Below, in pieces: positions 1 to 6,313 of a stretch of DNA of 12,674 bases. The stretch spans positions 1-12,674 of the forward strand of contig PCWJ01000017.1 in assembly GCA_002787295.1 (NCBI GenBank). The letters run 5' to 3'. The notes under the pieces were generated by a model, which searched no databases, was not told the origin of the DNA, and worked only from the letters and a program-made list of their open reading frames with translations. The translations under genes and the position numbers were made by a program. Each line of letters opens with the position of its first letter. Positions within the stretch are counted from its first letter, which is position 1. Source of the stretch: Candidatus Nealsonbacteria bacterium CG11_big_fil_rev_8_21_14_0_20_37_68. GTDB lineage: Bacteria; Patescibacteriota; Minisyncoccia; Minisyncoccales; GCA-002782225.

Positions 1-221
1 AAAGTGGAGCCAATGCTTAAAATCCGAGTCCAGAATAAAGCCGATTCTTTATCTTGGGTTGATAACCAAAAACCATAACCAAAAGCCCAGATCGCTAACG
101 CAAAGGTCATTAACCCAAAAGTCTTATTAGCTAATTGTTTCGGATTTTTAAGGTAAATAATCAAACCGAAAATTAATGCCGAAACCCCATTTATAAATCC
201 TGATAAAGCAAAAATATTCAT
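1..221 (-). CDS. 7TM sensor-type protein, N-terminus only (runs off the left edge)
   Basis: The minus strand reads open from an ATG at 221 to the window edge, giving 73 codons. The product starts MNIFALSGFINGVSALIFGL and shows two hydrophobic segments, at about residues 4-23 and 34-53, separated by a short basic loop (YLKNPKQLANK). A soluble stretch (STQDKESALFWTRILSIGST) follows. This pattern resembles the N-terminal 7TM region that precedes histidine kinase or other signalling domains in many Parcubacteria, so a membrane sensor is likely. No kinase motif is visible because the gene is cut by the window. There is no clear SD sequence before the ATG. It lies 70 nt downstream of the methyltransferase stop, on the same strand, with a strong hairpin between them. 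The family call rests on pattern recognition only. Confidence 0.6.
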   Translation of the reverse strand, partial: MNIFALSGFINGVSALIFGLIIYLKNPKQLANKTFGLMTFALAIWAFGYGFWLSTQDKESALFWTRILSIGST

Positions 222-234
222 AAGTCAAACGAAA

Positions 235-283
235 TAGCCCCCAGAAATGTTATTATTGAATTTTAACATTTTACTGGGGGCTA
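235..283 (-). terminator. Long hairpin between methyltransferase and sensor gene, probable terminator
   Basis: The arms tagcccccag (235-244) and ctgggggcta (274-283) are perfect complements. The stem continues as aaatgtta (245-252) with taacattt (264-271), apart from a two-base bulge at 272-273, giving an 18-bp stem with an 11-nt loop. It begins 7 nt after the stop of the minus-strand methyltransferase. The T-run after the stem (TATTTCGTTTG on the minus strand) is interrupted, so termination may be incomplete. Confidence 0.65.
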
Positions 284-290
284 AACAACA

Positions 291-1181
291 CTATGGTTTG
301 TAAACCCTATTTACCCAGACCTGTTGAGTAAAGGTTTTTTCCCAAACAGGATTTACAAAACCAATTTGGAGCAACAACTCTTCCAGCTCATCCTTTGGAA
401 GAAAAGTATAAATACCTTTTCTTCCGTTCTCTTGAATCTTTAAGGCGTGCTTTAGGATTGTTGTCCCCTGGAGAATCCTAGTGATATCTTTGTGGTAGAT
501 ATACTCCCAGACATTTAGCATATCAGGGATTGAAGCCACAAAGTTCCACTGAAAATGGACATTCGCTTTTGGGGTAGACCAAATCATATGTCCACCTGGC
601 TTCAAAATCCTGAACATTTCTCTAAGTACCGCTTCAAAAGCATCTCTTCCCCTTTTTCCTTCGAAGTCAATCACGTAAGGTAGGCATAGATTAGCCACAA
701 TTCCATCAAAGAAATTATCTGGGAAGGGTAAGGGATCGGTAATGCTGGCACATTTTAATTCTATAGGCATAGAGGTATTTAACCGGGCAAGTCTTTCTTT
801 AGCCGGTTTCAATATTATGTCTATAGCAATAACTTTTTCTACCTCTCCCCTCGACTTTTTATAAATCATCTCGCTCATCTTTGCTGGACCACAAGCAACA
901 TCTAGCCAGATATCTCCTTTTTGGGGATTGATAAATCTTTCGATACTCTTGGCCAAATTATGATAAGGCCGCGCCTTCTCAAGATTGAAGTAAATTTCAG
1001 CATACGGTTCCCAAAGTTCTCCTAGATCCTTCGCCCAGGCTAAAAGTCGTTCTCGATCCTCCAGTGACATCTCTGGTTTAATCGCCTTAAGAATGTCTTG
1101 AGAGGTCAAGTCGCCATTCTTTGCCCCGCCAATTAACTGATATAACCCAACCTGTTTCTGCACTCTTGTTTTTTCTGCCAT
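291..1181 (-). CDS. Class I SAM-dependent methyltransferase
   Basis: A 296-residue soluble protein with a Rossmann-type methyltransferase core. SAM-binding motif I is LDVACGPAK (about 93-101). The acidic residue at the end of beta-2 is D121 in AIDI. The motif II region is LPFPDNFFDGIVANLCLPYV (about 151-170), and a later strand reads MFRILKPGGHMIWSTPK. About 90 residues before motif I (rich in charge, with ELWEPYAEIY) may form a substrate-binding cap. The substrate cannot be named from sequence. The start is well supported: an AAAAAAAGGAGG SD lies about 8 nt upstream of the ATG. A near-consensus promoter (1255-1283) lies further up, and a hairpin (235-283) follows the stop, so it is probably a single-gene transcript. 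GC content is clearly higher than in the radical SAM block; a 60-base sample at 1021-1080 has 30 G/C. Confidence 0.85.
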   Translation of the reverse strand: MAEKTRVQKQVGLYQLIGGAKNGDLTSQDILKAIKPEMSLEDRERLLAWAKDLGELWEPYAEIYFNLEKARPYHNLAKSIERFINPQKGDIWLDVACGPAKMSEMIYKKSRGEVEKVIAIDIILKPAKERLARLNTSMPIELKCASITDPLPFPDNFFDGIVANLCLPYVIDFEGKRGRDAFEAVLREMFRILKPGGHMIWSTPKANVHFQWNFVASIPDMLNVWEYIYHKDITRILQGTTILKHALKIQENGRKGIYTFLPKDELEELLLQIGFVNPVWEKTFTQQVWVNRVYKP

Positions 1182-1254
1182 TTCGTTTGCCTCCTTTTTT
1201 TAAAATTTTCTGGATATTTATTTTTGAATCCGGAAAATTCCAGTAACTGCATTA

Positions 1255-1283
1255 AGTATAGCATCGTGAAAGAATTTTGTCAA
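1255..1283 (-). promoter_or_regulatory. Sigma-70 promoter for the methyltransferase gene
   Basis: On the minus strand, TTGACA (1283-1278) and TATACT (1260-1255) are separated by exactly 17 nt. Transcription would start near 1248, leaving a leader of about 67 nt before the ATG at 1181. The -35 box lies inside the left arm of a perfect 11-bp inverted repeat (1273-1300), which may be an operator. Confidence 0.75.
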
Positions 1284-1300
1284 GTTTTGTTGACAAAATT
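1273..1300. promoter_or_regulatory. Perfect inverted repeat over the -35 box, candidate operator
   Basis: AATTTTGTCAA (1273-1283) and TTGACAAAATT (1290-1300) are exact reverse complements around a 6-nt spacer. The left arm holds the -35 hexamer of the methyltransferase promoter; the right arm is the start of intergenic repeat copy A. A dimeric repressor binding here would block that promoter. No regulator gene is visible in the window, so the role is inferred. Confidence 0.45.
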
Positions 1301-1380
1301 TATTCCCAAGCCCATTTTTCTTCACTTTCTATTTGTAAAATAAAGTCTGGCAAAATAAATAGCTATCGAAATGTGCCCTT
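1287..1380. repeat. Intergenic direct repeat, copy A
   Basis: This stretch aligns with 8433-8549 in the same orientation. Shared blocks are TTGTTGACAAAATTTAT, CAAGCCCATTTTT, TTCACTTT, CTATTTGTAAAATAA, TCTG-CAAAATAAA and ATAG, followed by a weaker tail ending in GCCC-TT. Copy A lacks about 22 nt that copy B carries after TTCACTTT. It lies between the stop of the cysteine-rich gene and the methyltransferase promoter. The relationship holds at the DNA level: the reading frame shared by the copies ends after 35 codons in copy A and runs through a promoter there. Confidence 0.7.
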
Positions 1381-1720
1381 AAAAAATGCCTTTATCGCAT
1401 TTTTTGCTTTGACCTCCACAATATGTTCTTTCTTTATTTGGCGTTGCTTCACATACATAATGAAACTTTTGGTTTCTTTTCGAGAAAAAGATATGGAAAT
1501 AGGGACACAATCCCATCTCTACTCCCTTTTCCTGAAACCGATAAGTAATATATAGTTGTTCATCTAGTGAATAGGCAGATAAAGGTGTTTTCGAGATATT
1601 TGCCCTCATTACCGCTTCATCTATTAATCGGTATCTCCCTTGAATTGTTGGCATCTTTTTTAATTCCTCTATCCTGCCCAGGCTCTTTATCTCTCGAAAG
1701 ATCTCATCCATTAAATGCAT
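1379..1720 (-). CDS. Small four-cysteine protein of unknown function
   Basis: I do not recognise this 113-residue protein. The N-terminal two thirds are charged and probably helical (MDEIFREIKSLGRIEELKK onward). The C-terminal third has four cysteines: C72 (in LCPYFHIFF), C90 (YVCEAT), C101 (TYCGG) and C108 (KKCDKG), with spacings of 17, 10 and 6. Such a set could bind zinc or an iron-sulfur cluster; that is inference. The start is supported by a strong SD (AAAGGAGGGG) about 5 nt before the ATG at 1720. It begins 21 nt after the kinase stop on the same strand and probably shares the kinase transcript. Its 3' end overlaps a hairpin that includes the stop codon. The protein is not obviously exported and has no membrane segment. 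Confidence 0.7.
   Translation of the reverse strand: MHLMDEIFREIKSLGRIEELKKMPTIQGRYRLIDEAVMRANISKTPLSAYSLDEQLYITYRFQEKGVEMGLCPYFHIFFSKRNQKFHYVCEATPNKERTYCGGQSKKCDKGIF
1381..1405 (-). terminator. Probable terminator overlapping the stop of the cysteine-rich gene
   Basis: AAAAAATGC (1381-1389) and GCATTTTTT (1397-1405) form a perfect 9-bp stem with a 7-nt loop. On the minus strand the hairpin ends in a run of six T, and the stop codon TAA sits at its foot. The stem is mostly A-T, so its strength is modest. Confidence 0.5.
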
Positions 1721-1741
1721 ATATTCCCCTCCTTTTCCTTA

Positions 1742-2773
1742 CTAAGAATTAGTAAGTTTTAGATTTTTCAATTCGACTAAACTACCTTTAGTAAGATGAG
1801 ATTCCGGACATCTAATCTTTATTAGGCTCACTTCTGAAGCAAACTTGCCTGCTTCTTCTGGGTTCACGCCTCTCGAAAGAGCAAAAATAAACCCTGCACA
1901 AAAAGCATCGCCAGCTCCTATGTCAAAAATCTGCTCACTTGGCTCTAAGGCCTCTCCTGGAAAAGACGAAATATAAATTCCCCCTTCTTTTTTTAGGAGA
2001 ATGTGTCCCTTCCATCCCCTTGTGATTACTATCAATTCTGCCTTAAGGAATATCGAAGAAATTTCCTTATGGTAGTAATTTTGAACAAAGTCATGCTCTT
2101 TCTCGTTCATAAAAACAATGTCGGCGTATTCTTTTATAATATCCATTACTCTTCCCAATTTTCTTTTTGGAACTGTATCTATACCACCTAAACTAATTAT
2201 TACTTTTTTACCAAATTTGCCGGCAGTTCTGATAGCATTCCTCCATATTGGTTCAATTTGAGATGTGTTTGTGGTAAAAAGGCTACTAAAAAATATTGTA
2301 GTGCTTTTCAAACCATCTTCTATTGAAGTATTCCAGAGAAGATATTCTGAAGCCCCGTAATTAAATACTTTTATCCTTTTCTTTTCGCCGCTATCCTTTA
2401 CTATCCAAATCACCGCAATCGCAGCACTATTTAAAGCCGCAACTGAGATTAGACTCAGGTCTAGCTTCTTAATAAATCCTAAACTATCTTTAAACATCAA
2501 ATGGAAATAATCATCACCAATTACTCCAACAATAGTGCTAGGAATCCCCAAAATAGCACTGTTAATGGCTACATTGACCTCAACGCCACCAGCTGAAACA
2601 AAAAGATAATCAGCTTTTTTACTCAATTGCTTTAACAACTTTTCCATCTTCTTTTTTGGTATCTTACCCTGCAAATTCTCATTAATATTCACTTCCTTTA
2701 AAAACTCATCGTTAATACTCGCTGTAATATCAATTATTGGTCTTCCGAAACAAAAAATTCTTTCATTCTTCAT
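1742..2773 (-). CDS. PfkB-family kinase, adenosine-kinase-like (nucleoside or sugar kinase)
   Basis: A 343-residue ribokinase/PfkB fold protein that would transfer phosphate from ATP to a sugar or nucleoside hydroxyl. The N-terminus (FGRPIIDITASINDEFLKEV) resembles the adenosine kinase branch more than ribokinase itself. The glycine-rich substrate motif is AGGVEVNVAINSAILG (about 61-76). NEKE lies at 223-226, TRGWKG at 251-256, and the catalytic signature DIGAGDAF at 284-291, with D289 as the likely base. The usual DTxGAGD lacks its threonine here (DIGAGD). The length fits the family. The SD AAAGGAGG (2792-2785) sits 11 nt before the ATG, and a consensus promoter lies just upstream. It is followed by the cysteine-rich gene. 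It sits directly after a nucleosidase-like gene, consistent with acting on a nucleoside or the released sugar. The exact substrate is unknown. Confidence 0.85.
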   Translation of the reverse strand: MKNERIFCFGRPIIDITASINDEFLKEVNINENLQGKIPKKKMEKLLKQLSKKADYLFVSAGGVEVNVAINSAILGIPSTIVGVIGDDYFHLMFKDSLGFIKKLDLSLISVAALNSAAIAVIWIVKDSGEKKRIKVFNYGASEYLLWNTSIEDGLKSTTIFFSSLFTTNTSQIEPIWRNAIRTAGKFGKKVIISLGGIDTVPKRKLGRVMDIIKEYADIVFMNEKEHDFVQNYYHKEISSIFLKAELIVITRGWKGHILLKKEGGIYISSFPGEALEPSEQIFDIGAGDAFCAGFIFALSRGVNPEEAGKFASEVSLIKIRCPESHLTKGSLVELKNLKLTNS

Positions 2774-2818
2774 TTCCCCCTTAACCTCCTTTGTAAAAGA
2801 ACTATTTTATGTAGATTT

Positions 2819-2847
2819 ATTATAAATTTTTAAGCTACTTTTGTCAA
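2819..2847 (-). promoter_or_regulatory. Consensus sigma-70 promoter for the kinase/cysteine-protein operon
   Basis: On the minus strand, TTGACA (2847-2842), a 17-nt spacer and TATAAT (2824-2819) match the consensus at all twelve positions. The -35 box lies in the last codons of the nucleosidase-like gene and the -10 box just past its stop. Transcription would start near 2812, giving a leader of about 39 nt with a strong SD. No terminator separates the upstream gene, so read-through is also possible. Confidence 0.8.
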
Positions 2848-3438
2848 ATACTGATCTAATTTATTTACGACTTCTTTAATTGATAAATCAATTTTCCGAA
2901 GTTCCTTTTTGGTACAAGAAAAGAAAGGCAAAGAATTAGGCAGATCAGTAATAATTAATAAAGAGATTGCAGAAACGTGGTTAAGTCTCCCCCATTCATT
3001 TAAGAAATAAGTTTCCATATCCAAGAGACCTACTCCCTGCTCTTTCATTTTTTGCAAAATAGATTTCTTTAAAATCATCTGGGAAACATTAGCTATTTTA
3101 TACTTCTCTTTTTGGGGGATTACTATCTCTCCAATCTTTAAATCGTTATTTAGAGAACCACAGAAACCTAAAAGGATAATTTTTTTAATTTTTTTAGAAT
3201 CAAAAGTCTTAAAACAGTCTTTTATTTGAGCACCAAGGGGAACTTTGAGAATTATTACGCTTTTTGAGTTAATTTTTATTTTCATTCGTCGCCACCAACC
3301 ATTTGTTTCCTCGATTGGGGGGTATTTAAATTTAATTCTTTTATATACCTTACTAATAGGAGTTATAACAACAAAACCCTTGGGTATCTCTGATTTGCCA
3401 AAAAAAGTTGCAAAAACTCTCTTTTTATTGATTTTCAT
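2830..3438 (-). CDS. Short nucleoside phosphorylase / MTA-SAH nucleosidase-like protein
   Basis: A 202-residue protein with the PNP_UDP_1 fold signatures. These are a glycine-rich strand ILLGFCGSLNNDLKIGEIVIP (about 88-108), the Met-Glu ribose-binding motif in LLDMETYF, and LLIITDLPN, whose Asp matches the usual catalytic Asp. Enzymes of this family cleave the N-glycosidic bond of nucleosides such as 5'-methylthioadenosine, S-adenosylhomocysteine or 5'-deoxyadenosine, or perform phosphorolysis. The protein is shorter than typical members (about 230 residues or more), and the N-terminal strand motif is poorly conserved. It starts 17 nt after the radical SAM 1 stop and has no SD. Directly downstream of three radical SAM genes, it could remove 5'-deoxyadenosine; that is inference. 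Catalytic competence is plausible but untested. Confidence 0.7.
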   Translation of the reverse strand: MKINKKRVFATFFGKSEIPKGFVVITPISKVYKRIKFKYPPIEETNGWWRRMKIKINSKSVIILKVPLGAQIKDCFKTFDSKKIKKIILLGFCGSLNNDLKIGEIVIPQKEKYKIANVSQMILKKSILQKMKEQGVGLLDMETYFLNEWGRLNHVSAISLLIITDLPNSLPFFSCTKKELRKIDLSIKEVVNKLDQYLTKVA

Positions 3439-3455
3439 AAAATTGATAAATAATC

Positions 3456-4688
3456 TTATTTAAAAATTAGAAGTTCAAACTCTTTATTTAAAGACCCCCC
3501 TTTATCTGCAGAATAAATGCGCCACAAGAAAAAATCAAGTAATTTGTTGTTTAAAATACATTCCCTCTCATCTGCTCCGTTCTTAAATCGCATTATTCCA
3601 TCCCAGAAACAACCACCACCACAGATTCCTATGGCTGGACAATTTTGGCAGAATTTATTATTAATCGGAATGACATTTCTAAAATATTCTAAATTATATT
3701 TTTGGGGTTTATCTAAAGAATCGATTTTAGTACAAAAGGTTTCAGTTCCATCGGGATAAAAGGTTTTTTCTTCTCCGACTAACTTACAAGCATAGAAACG
3801 AAATTTTCTGTTTATTAAAGGGGAGAAACGTTTGGCTAATTGATTAACATAAACTTTCTTTTTTTGTGTAAAATCAAAAATTTTTATCATTTCATTGGTA
3901 TATTTTTCTATATCTACATCAATTTTTTCAAGGTTCTGTGAGATATAATGAGGGAAACTTATTCCTAAATTTTTAATCTTAAGGTCTTCAACAAAGAATT
4001 TAGTAATTTTAAATAACCGACCAACATTTTTATTAGTACAAAGACAAGCAATACCTAAATTGCAATTGTTTTTTTGAAAAATTTTTATATTTTTTATAAC
4101 AACAGGATAAATCTCTTTCCCATCGCTAAATTTTCTCCCTTTATTATCATTTTTTCTACCATCTAAGGAAATCACCAATCTAACATTTCGATTTTTCTTT
4201 AAAGTATTTATTATGTCCTGATTAATAATGGTTCCATTAGTAAATATCTTGATCGGGTCTTTAATATTTTTAATGAATAGTTTTACTACGGGCCAGTTAA
4301 GTAAGGGCTCTGCTCCAATTATCATTAAAGAGCCGTTTTTAATATTCTTTTGATAAAAAGAAATGATTTTTTTAGCAGTAACTTCATCCATTGAGGAATT
4401 TATTTGCTTGAGTGTATTTTTATATATCAGACAATAATCACAGCGACAGTTACATTTAAGGGTTGCTTCTACTCGGATTTTTTTTAAAGGTGGAAGTTGA
4501 AATTTTATCAAAGGAGTTTTTTCTTCCATTAGCTTGGTAGTTTTATTTAATAAAACCGGCGAAGGATTATCCTCTAGATATACCCGTTGAAAATTCATTC
4601 TATTAAATAAAATTACTTTCTTTTCTTTCTTGAAGGTAAACACATTTTTTGACAATTGCTTTTTACTATCAGATTGAAATTTTTTCAT
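3456..4688 (-). CDS. Radical SAM protein with full SPASM domain (radical SAM 1)
   Basis: A 410-residue enzyme. The radical SAM cluster motif is C79-x3-C83-x2-C86 (KCNCRCDYC), and GAEPLL (125-130) takes the place of the SAM-binding GGEP. The C-terminus has a complete seven-cysteine SPASM pattern: C301-x12-G314-x4-C319, then C347-x2-C350-x5-C356-x3-C360, then C377. It should therefore carry two auxiliary [4Fe-4S] clusters, as in peptide maturases and sulfatase-maturing enzymes. About 70 residues before the radical SAM core are lysine-rich with short hydrophobic strands (KKVILFNRMNFQRVYL); they could form a substrate-recognition domain, but I cannot assign one. The ATG overlaps the stop of radical SAM 2 (ATGA), so the two genes are translationally coupled. 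No SD is present. The substrate is unknown; a peptide is the family-based guess. Confidence 0.85.
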   Translation of the reverse strand: MKKFQSDSKKQLSKNVFTFKKEKKVILFNRMNFQRVYLEDNPSPVLLNKTTKLMEEKTPLIKFQLPPLKKIRVEATLKCNCRCDYCLIYKNTLKQINSSMDEVTAKKIISFYQKNIKNGSLMIIGAEPLLNWPVVKLFIKNIKDPIKIFTNGTIINQDIINTLKKNRNVRLVISLDGRKNDNKGRKFSDGKEIYPVVIKNIKIFQKNNCNLGIACLCTNKNVGRLFKITKFFVEDLKIKNLGISFPHYISQNLEKIDVDIEKYTNEMIKIFDFTQKKKVYVNQLAKRFSPLINRKFRFYACKLVGEEKTFYPDGTETFCTKIDSLDKPQKYNLEYFRNVIPINNKFCQNCPAIGICGGGCFWDGIMRFKNGADERECILNNKLLDFFLWRIYSADKGGSLNKEFELLIFK

Positions 4689-5701
4689 TTTCGATTAGAA
4701 ATAATCTTAATTCCTTCATCTTTTAGCTCACGATTAAGCATTTTTTTAAAAAATAATTTAATAAAAGATTGAGCAAAATAAGCAGGGTAATTTCTTGGAA
4801 ATCCTTTCCAGTCAGGACATCGATTACAAGGAATCATCGAAAAATCTCCATTAATTTGACGTTTTCTTATTTCTATTAATTTAGGACTATTCCAGATTTG
4901 CATTAAATTATTTTTTCTTAAATCGCCCACTTTTAACTCTCCTTTGAGATCTTGACAGCAAGCTATAACTTCCCCATTCCAAAGGATTATTAGAGTTTCC
5001 CAATGATAAAAACAAGGAGGTCGATTAGTAATTTTCTTTTTAAGTTTGGGGATATCTACAAATTTACTTATTCTCTTAGTTTGCCAGGCCCTTGTACAAA
5101 ATGATTTCACATTTATATAGTTGACGTCTGTTTTCTTCCATTTTTTAATGAAGGGTTCTATCTCATCTTCATTTTCTTTCATTCTAATAATTTGAATTTG
5201 GGTATCTGTTTTAAACTGATTTTCTTTTTTAATTCTAAGGAAATTTAATATATTATTTTTCACTTCTTCAAATTTTGCGCCTCTTCTAATTTTTTCGTAG
5301 GTTCTCTTGGTATTTCCATCTACGGAAAAAACAATGTAATCTAAGCCAGTTTTCATAAGTTCAAAAGATTTTTCTTCGGTGAGAAGAGTGGCATTAGTAG
5401 AAAACCTAGTTTTTACGCCAGCTTCCTTCAGTATCTTAATTATTTTTGAAAGCTGAGGATGAAGAAGAGATTCGCCGTTAAAATGTAGCCATATAAATTG
5501 ATTCTTAAAAACCGCCCCATTTTCTTCAAGAATCTTCTTTAGAAAATTAATATCTAAAAAACCCTGTTCTCTTGTGTCTTTAGCAACACACATCGGGCAG
5601 TCCAAATTACAAAAATTCGTTACCTCCAAATTCAGAATTTTTGGAATAGAAGAAAGAACTGTTTTACCTTCGATATATTCTTTTACTTTTAAGGGTATCA
5701 T
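4685..5701 (-). CDS. Radical SAM protein with one-cluster SPASM-like tail (radical SAM 2)
   Basis: A 338-residue enzyme. The cluster motif is C31-x3-C35-x2-C38 (FCNLDCPMC). HFNGESLLHP (73-82) stands in for the GGEP region, and FSVDG (125-129) is the later core strand. The C-terminal part has C230-x12-G243-x4-C248 with an adjacent C249, then VGDL, IWNS (269-272) and C292-x2-C295. That is a shortened SPASM pattern that would ligate a single auxiliary cluster. The VGDL...IWNS arrangement is common in SPASM proteins acting on peptides or small molecules. The start at 5701 overlaps the 3' end of the phosphatase gene by 38 nt and has no SD; no later ATG keeps the residues before the cluster motif. 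The substrate is unknown. Confidence 0.85.
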   Translation of the reverse strand: MIPLKVKEYIEGKTVLSSIPKILNLEVTNFCNLDCPMCVAKDTREQGFLDINFLKKILEENGAVFKNQFIWLHFNGESLLHPQLSKIIKILKEAGVKTRFSTNATLLTEEKSFELMKTGLDYIVFSVDGNTKRTYEKIRRGAKFEEVKNNILNFLRIKKENQFKTDTQIQIIRMKENEDEIEPFIKKWKKTDVNYINVKSFCTRAWQTKRISKFVDIPKLKKKITNRPPCFYHWETLIILWNGEVIACCQDLKGELKVGDLRKNNLMQIWNSPKLIEIRKRQINGDFSMIPCNRCPDWKGFPRNYPAYFAQSFIKLFFKKMLNRELKDEGIKIISNRK

Positions 5702-6308
5702 TGTCTAAATGAGTAGAGTCGTTAATTGTTTTAGCTTTTATATTTTTGTTCTTAATTTCAAAAAAAGAAATTGATGTATTTTTAAAATAGGTTGAGTCTG
5801 CTTTTTTAAGGGGAAATTTCAAAAATTTAACCAGAAAAACTTTCAAGACAGTGGCGTGAGTTATTGTTAATACACTCCCAACCTTATTAGATTCTTTTTT
5901 TAAATTCTTTAAAAAAGACTCCAATCTCTCAGATACATCTTTAAAACTTTCTCCTTTCGGAATCCGATAATTCCATTTATCTTTCAATCTGGCATTATAA
6001 ATTTCAGGATATTTTTTTTCAGCTGCTTTAAAAGTTAAACCACTAAAAATTCCGAAGTTAGCTTCGTTTAACCGAGTATCTATTTTAAAAGGGATAGATT
6101 TTAATTTTATTAAAGGGAGAATTGTTTGATATGATCTTTTAGCTTCGCTAATAAAGATTTTATCGATTTTAATTTTAATAAGTTTTTGAGCTAGTTCTCT
6201 TGCTTGCTTTTGCCCTCTTTTAGTTAAAAGAACATTTTTCTTATCGTCAAAATTTATTCCTTTTAGGTTTGTTGTGGTTTGCGCATGTCTTATTAAATAG
6301 ATTTTCAT
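5664..6308 (-). CDS. Histidine phosphatase (phosphoglycerate mutase-like superfamily)
   Basis: A 214-residue protein with the complete catalytic set of the histidine phosphatase superfamily, branch 1. R7-H8 lie in LIRHAQT (H8 is the phosphate-accepting histidine). R58 lies in SEAKRSYQT, E82 in RLNEANFG, and H151 in TITHATV. Relatives are broad-specificity phosphatases, cofactor-pathway phosphatases of the CobC type, and mutases; a length near 200 and the HAQT form favour a phosphatase. The lysine-rich last 20 residues fall beyond the conserved fold and overlap radical SAM 2. The ATG lies 5 nt after the radical SAM 3 stop with no SD, suggesting coupled translation. It probably removes a phosphate from a pathway intermediate made by its neighbours; that is inference. 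Confidence 0.88.
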   Translation of the reverse strand: MKIYLIRHAQTTTNLKGINFDDKKNVLLTKRGQKQARELAQKLIKIKIDKIFISEAKRSYQTILPLIKLKSIPFKIDTRLNEANFGIFSGLTFKAAEKKYPEIYNARLKDKWNYRIPKGESFKDVSERLESFLKNLKKESNKVGSVLTITHATVLKVFLVKFLKFPLKKADSTYFKNTSISFFEIKNKNIKAKTINDSTHLDNDTLKSKRIYRR

Positions 6309-6313
6309 ATTTT

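Noticed and set aside
1220..1325. A 35-codon minus-strand reading frame in repeat copy A sharing its start with the frame at 8471
   Set aside because: It runs through a near-consensus promoter and ends early, so the similarity is of DNA, not of a protein family.
1277..2191. Plus-strand reading frames at 1277-1555, 1567-1752 and 2003-2191
   Set aside because: They lie opposite well-supported minus-strand genes or the intergenic repeat, lack SD sequences, and have no recognisable domains.
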